This document shows, piece after piece, positions 15,789 through 18,833 of a stretch of 18,833 nt of DNA; position 1 is the first letter of the stretch; the number at the start of each line of letters is the position of its first letter. Origin of the DNA: an uncultured Selenomonadaceae bacterium (lineage in GTDB: Bacteria > Bacillota > Negativicutes > Selenomonadales > Selenomonadaceae). The notes under the pieces were generated by a model that searched no databases, was not told the DNA's origin, and saw nothing but the letters and a program-made list of their open reading frames with translations. Both the position numbers and the translations under genes were made by a program. Location of the stretch: NCBI GenBank assembly GCA_910579115.1, contig CAJTSO010000039.1, forward strand, positions 1 through 18,833, given 5' to 3'.

Positions 15789-17084
15789 TTATGACAATTT
15801 GATAATTCCTTCGCCGTTTACGATGTCGATCTGTGTTCCGTAGGGCGAGGAAAGAGCTCTTATATGCTCCAATATCTCCGTGGCTTCTTCCTCGCCTGCG
15901 AACGAGGGTCGCCCTCTAAGTCCGCGGTCCTCGTTAAAGCTCAACGAGAGCGGCTTAAGCGTAATATCGCTTATCTTGCCATCCTCGATCGCGAATGAGG
16001 CCAGAGCCGACTGAAAGACGCGCTTATCTGCGTCCAGCCCGCGTTTACCATAGTCACTCCTAATGTCGATACCATCGGCGACCGAGCTGTCCGGACCCAG
16101 ATCGTAGAGATCGTAAAATTCTGTTGGTTGTCTTTCAACCGTATCATTTTGAAAGATGAAGTCGCCCAGGCTGTAGAAAATCGGCTTGCCGTTATAAATT
16201 TCTATGCCGCGCCATATGTGAGGGCCATGGCCTATGTAGGCCGCCGCGCCGTTGTCCAGGCACAGCCTGGCGAAATCGCGCGCAAAATCGGCGGGCAGTT
16301 CTTTATCCATGCCCTTGCGTTCGTGTGTATGGTGGCTGACTAAAACAATATCGGCCTGGCGTGAGGCTTCCTTGATAGAAGCGGTTAAACGCGCCTTGTC
16401 TTTTTCGTCCATTACGGTCGAGGTGCCGGGTTTGCCGACGGAAAAGCGGATAGATCCGACGAAGCAGCCATCGCCCGACGCTTTGGCAAAGCCCTCCTTT
16501 TCGTTTAGCTGCCGGTCGGCGTTCACGTCTGTCTGCTCTACGATCTGAGAAAGCTTTCTGAGATCATTTTCTTCCAAATAATGCGTTGTCTGGTAACGCA
16601 GGGGATTGACGCCCGGCCGTCCCAAAACGTCTGGGCGCTGCGCGCCTGCTATGCCCCATTGATTTATCGTAGAAGTCACGCCAATGATCGCGACCCGCGC
16701 GTTCGGTGTGTCGAGGTACTTCGGCTGGGACGCTTCGGCGAGGTTGCGGCCAACTCCGGCATGGATAACGCCTGCCGCGTCGAGGTGGCGCATCGTCGTC
16801 AAAAGGCCGTCAATATTCCAGTCGATCGTATGATTGTTCGCCCAGGTATAGAGATTAAAGCCCAAATACTCCAGATCCTCAAGCACGGACGGGCGAGCTG
16901 CCGCCCAGGTACCGCCGGAAACGGGTGCGGGGTAGACTTCAAAATCGTGCAACAGTATCTCAAAGTTGGTAAAGCGCACGCTGAAGCTTCTAAGATAGCG
17001 ACGCAGCGCGCGTAGAGCTGCGTTGTGCGGCAGCCTTTGCGTAATAAAGGAATCGCCTGCCAAAACAAAAGTGGTCTTCTTCAT
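15789..17084 (-). CDS. CapA family (PGA_cap) metallophosphatase-fold protein
   Basis: Member of the bacterial capsule-synthesis PGA_cap family, a calcineurin-like fold first known from poly-gamma-glutamate production. Motifs seen: AGDSF at 9-13, TNFE at 39-42, WANNHTIDW at 81-89, VSHHTHE at 249-255, GHGPH at 285-289 and YSLGDFIFQ soon after, which together form the expected metal site. The ATG at 17084 (431 residues) is chosen because AAAGGAG lies eight bases before it; the ATG at 17090 is only two bases from that site. No signal peptide or membrane anchor is visible, although CapA of Bacillus is membrane-linked, and capB, capC and pgsE are absent here. Arginine codons are mostly CGC and CGT, whereas addA and addB favour CGG. 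With the flanking repeats this suggests acquisition from elsewhere. The substrate is unknown. Confidence 0.9.
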   Translation of the reverse strand: MKKTTFVLAGDSFITQRLPHNAALRALRRYLRSFSVRFTNFEILLHDFEVYPAPVSGGTWAAARPSVLEDLEYLGFNLYTWANNHTIDWNIDGLLTTMRHLDAAGVIHAGVGRNLAEASQPKYLDTPNARVAIIGVTSTINQWGIAGAQRPDVLGRPGVNPLRYQTTHYLEENDLRKLSQIVEQTDVNADRQLNEKEGFAKASGDGCFVGSIRFSVGKPGTSTVMDEKDKARLTASIKEASRQADIVLVSHHTHERKGMDKELPADFARDFARLCLDNGAAAYIGHGPHIWRGIEIYNGKPIFYSLGDFIFQNDTVERQPTEFYDLYDLGPDSSVADGIDIRSDYGKRGLDADKRVFQSALASFAIEDGKISDITLKPLSLSFNEDRGLRGRPSFAGEEEATEILEHIRALSSPYGTQIDIVNGEGIIKLS

Positions 17085-17180
17085 AAGCATATCTCCTTTC
17101 CGTTTTTAAGTCTTTGGTACAGAGTGAAGCGCGCTACACCTGGCTGTTTTGTGATTTTGGTTTTAGTAACATCCTACTTT

Positions 17181-17230
17181 AAGAATGACTTGTATTTGTC
17201 CAGGCCAATGAGAGAGCAGGTGTGAAAAGA
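17181..17230 (+). repeat. Direct repeat flanking the CapA-type gene, copy 2
   Basis: This copy is in the same orientation as 15451-15500, with a constant offset of 1730 bases across 50 ungapped positions (34 identities). On the minus strand it lies about 100-150 bases upstream of the CapA-type start. The first copy likewise lies upstream of the 131-residue gene, so a shared promoter-region element is an alternative to a mobile-element scar. Confidence 0.65.
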
Positions 17231-17255
17231 GAATTTATTGTAGAAAATGATTAAA

Positions 17256-17324
17256 AGATATACGGGATTATCCTTTAGTAACGGCTCCGCAACCCTATCT
17301 TACCAGAAGATATCCCGTATGTCT
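17256..17324 (-). terminator. Terminator of the EF-G-like gene
   Basis: AGATATACGGGAT at 17256-17268 pairs with ATCCCGTATGTCT at 17312-17324 with one wobble, making a 13-bp stem. The 43-base apical region is long and may fold further. The minus strand continues TTTTAATCATTTTC, a U-rich tail, 34 bases after the gene's stop codon. Confidence 0.75.
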
Positions 17325-17357
17325 CTTTTGTGTTCTATTTCATTATATAATTAACTG

Positions 17358-18833
17358 TTAGTTCGTCCCCTTGGCGCGGGTCTCCGCGTACTTTGCTTTT
17401 ACGGCTTCGGCTTCTTTAGCGGGCATTTCCTCGTAGTGGGAGAAGGAAGCGCTGAAATTGCCGCGGCCCTTCGTCTGGGCTCTCAGAGCAGTGGCGTATT
17501 TATAAAGCTCTACCACCGGTATCTTGGCGTTGACCTTGGAAAGACCCTTGCCTTCGGGGTCCATGCCCATTATCTTGGCGCGGCGGGCGTTTAATTGTCC
17601 GATAATATCGCCCATGAATGATTCCGGCGCAACGATTTTAATATCGTAGATGGGCTCCAGGAGAACCGGTTTGGCTTCCAGCACGCCTTTTTTGATGGCG
17701 AGGGCGGTTGCCGCTTTAAAGGCCGCCTCCGAAGAGTCCACCGGATGATAGGAGCCGTCGTAAAGATTTACCTTTATGTCTACCATGGGATAGCCGGCGA
17801 TGACCCCTGCCGCCAAAGTCTCCGCCGTTCCCTTTTCCACTGCCGGTATATACTGACGGGGTACGGCGCCGCCGAAGATAGTCTCCGTGAATTCGTTGCC
17901 GCTTCCCGCTTCCCGGGGACTGATTTCCAGCCAAACGTGACCATACTGACCGTGGCCGCCGCTTTGCTTTTTATGTTTGCCCTCCACTTTTACCGTCTTG
18001 CGGATAGTCTCCCTGAGTGGTGCTTTCGGGATCCTGAATTCTATATTCGCCTTGAATTTCCGGGCCAGGCGTTCCGCCAATATCTCAAATTGCATTTCGC
18101 CCTGCATCCGTACCAGGGTCTCCTTCGTCTCAGCGGTCTTTATGATGCCGATGGTGGGATCTTCTTCCCGCTCTTTGGAGAGGGCGGTAAAGACCTTATC
18201 TTCGTCGCCCTTCGTTTGGGGATAAGCCGCCATGATCAGCATGGATTCCGGCAGCTTCAGATCTTCATAGACGATGGGAGCGCTCTTATCGCAAAGGGTA
18301 TCGCCGGTTTGGGTAGCCTGGAGCTTGGCCGTCACGCAAATATCCCCGGCCAGGGCGCGGGAAATTTTTATCTGCGTCGCTCCCTGCATGGTAAAGATTG
18401 CGCCGATGCGTTCCGTTGCGTCTCGATTGGCGTTGTAGACCGAGCTGTCGGCTGATAAGGCGCCGGAGCAAATCTTCATAAACGTCAGCCGGCCGATAAA
18501 GGGATCGACGATGGTCTTGAAAACTCGGGCCGAAAAAGCGCCGTCAAGTCCTCTTTCCTCCAGATCCTCCGTCCCCGGCTTTACGCCGATGCAATCCGTG
18601 ATCCCCGGCGGAGGGAAGAGCGTCGCGATACTGTTCAGGAGATGGGCAACGCCGATGCCTTTCTCGGCCGCGCCGCAAAATATGGGGAAGACTTTTCCCG
18701 CCGCGATCCCTTCGGTCAGCGCTTGGGCAACCTCTTCTTCGGGAATATCCCCGTCCTCTAAAAATTTTTCCATCAGTGTATCGTTAAAGTCGGACAGGGC
18801 TTCGATGAGCGACTGGCGGGCTTCTTTTATCTG
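17358..18833 (-). CDS. Elongation factor G-like translational GTPase (C-terminal part)
   Basis: The open frame continues to the window edge, so the N-terminal GTP-binding motifs lie outside; 491 residues are visible. Present are the end of the G' region (AAGKVFPIFCGAA and LLNSIATLFPPP), domain II (FSARVFKTIVDPFIGRLTF), domain III (EILAERLARKF), domain IV with QSGGHGQYGHVWLE and the tip loop DGSYHPVDSSE, and domain V with EPIYDIKIVAPESFMGD and FSHYEEMP near the end. The tip histidine that aids translocation in EF-G is kept. The sequence resembles the EF-G-like or EF-G2 paralogues common in Bacillota more than canonical EF-G, and no rpsL, rpsG or tuf genes surround it. The role of such paralogues is poorly defined. 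A terminator follows 34 bases after the stop, so nothing downstream shares its transcript. Confidence 0.9.
   Translation of the reverse strand, partial: QIKEARQSLIEALSDFNDTLMEKFLEDGDIPEEEVAQALTEGIAAGKVFPIFCGAAEKGIGVAHLLNSIATLFPPPGITDCIGVKPGTEDLEERGLDGAFSARVFKTIVDPFIGRLTFMKICSGALSADSSVYNANRDATERIGAIFTMQGATQIKISRALAGDICVTAKLQATQTGDTLCDKSAPIVYEDLKLPESMLIMAAYPQTKGDEDKVFTALSKEREEDPTIGIIKTAETKETLVRMQGEMQFEILAERLARKFKANIEFRIPKAPLRETIRKTVKVEGKHKKQSGGHGQYGHVWLEISPREAGSGNEFTETIFGGAVPRQYIPAVEKGTAETLAAGVIAGYPMVDIKVNLYDGSYHPVDSSEAAFKAATALAIKKGVLEAKPVLLEPIYDIKIVAPESFMGDIIGQLNARRAKIMGMDPEGKGLSKVNAKIPVVELYKYATALRAQTKGRGNFSASFSHYEEMPAKEAEAVKAKYAETRAKGTN

Noticed and set aside
15451..17230. The flanking repeats as inverted ends of an insertion sequence
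   Set aside because: They are in direct, not inverted, orientation and no transposase lies between them.
17745..18455. 236-residue frame antisense to the EF-G-like gene
   Set aside because: It is fully contained opposite a strongly conserved gene and has no independent support.

Overview
The window looks like chromosomal DNA of an anaerobic, low-to-mid GC Bacillota, most likely a member of the Negativicutes or a close clostridial relative. The grounds are the AddAB recombination nuclease (the Bacillota counterpart of RecBCD), the flotillin FloA, an FNT-type formate/nitrite channel, an EF-G paralogue, purine-rich Shine-Dalgarno sites and dispersed hairpin repeats. The lineage is an inference from gene content; no rRNA or tRNA is present to settle it.

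Left part (1-11806, all plus strand): a hairpin terminator from an upstream gene, then enolase (eno) with its own terminator; the flotillin-like scaffold protein floA, followed two bases later by a small protein with one membrane segment (not recognised); a 382-base gene-free stretch packed with hairpin repeats; then addB and addA overlapping by one base, encoding the two subunits of the helicase-nuclease that processes double-strand breaks for RecA.

Middle part (11807-14728): addA runs convergently into a cytoplasmic 5'-nucleotidase-like metallophosphatase on the minus strand, with a 19-bp terminator stem between them. That gene is divergent from a formate/nitrite channel gene (focA-like). 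Their shared 220-base intergenic region holds a plausible promoter for each, and a small palindrome in the channel leader. The channel gene ends at a perfect 19-bp bidirectional terminator.

Right part (14729-18833, all minus strand): an unrecognised 131-residue protein, a solitary CapA/PGA_cap-family metallophosphatase whose arginine codon choice looks different from its neighbours, and the C-terminal two-thirds of an EF-G-like GTPase cut by the window edge. The CapA-type gene lies between two diverged copies of a direct repeat (about 68% identical over 50 ungapped bases).

No CRISPR array, transposase, phage module or toxin-antitoxin pair is visible. The parts least explained by known gene families are the nested hairpin array at 3251-3594, the repeats around the CapA-type gene, and the FloA partner protein.
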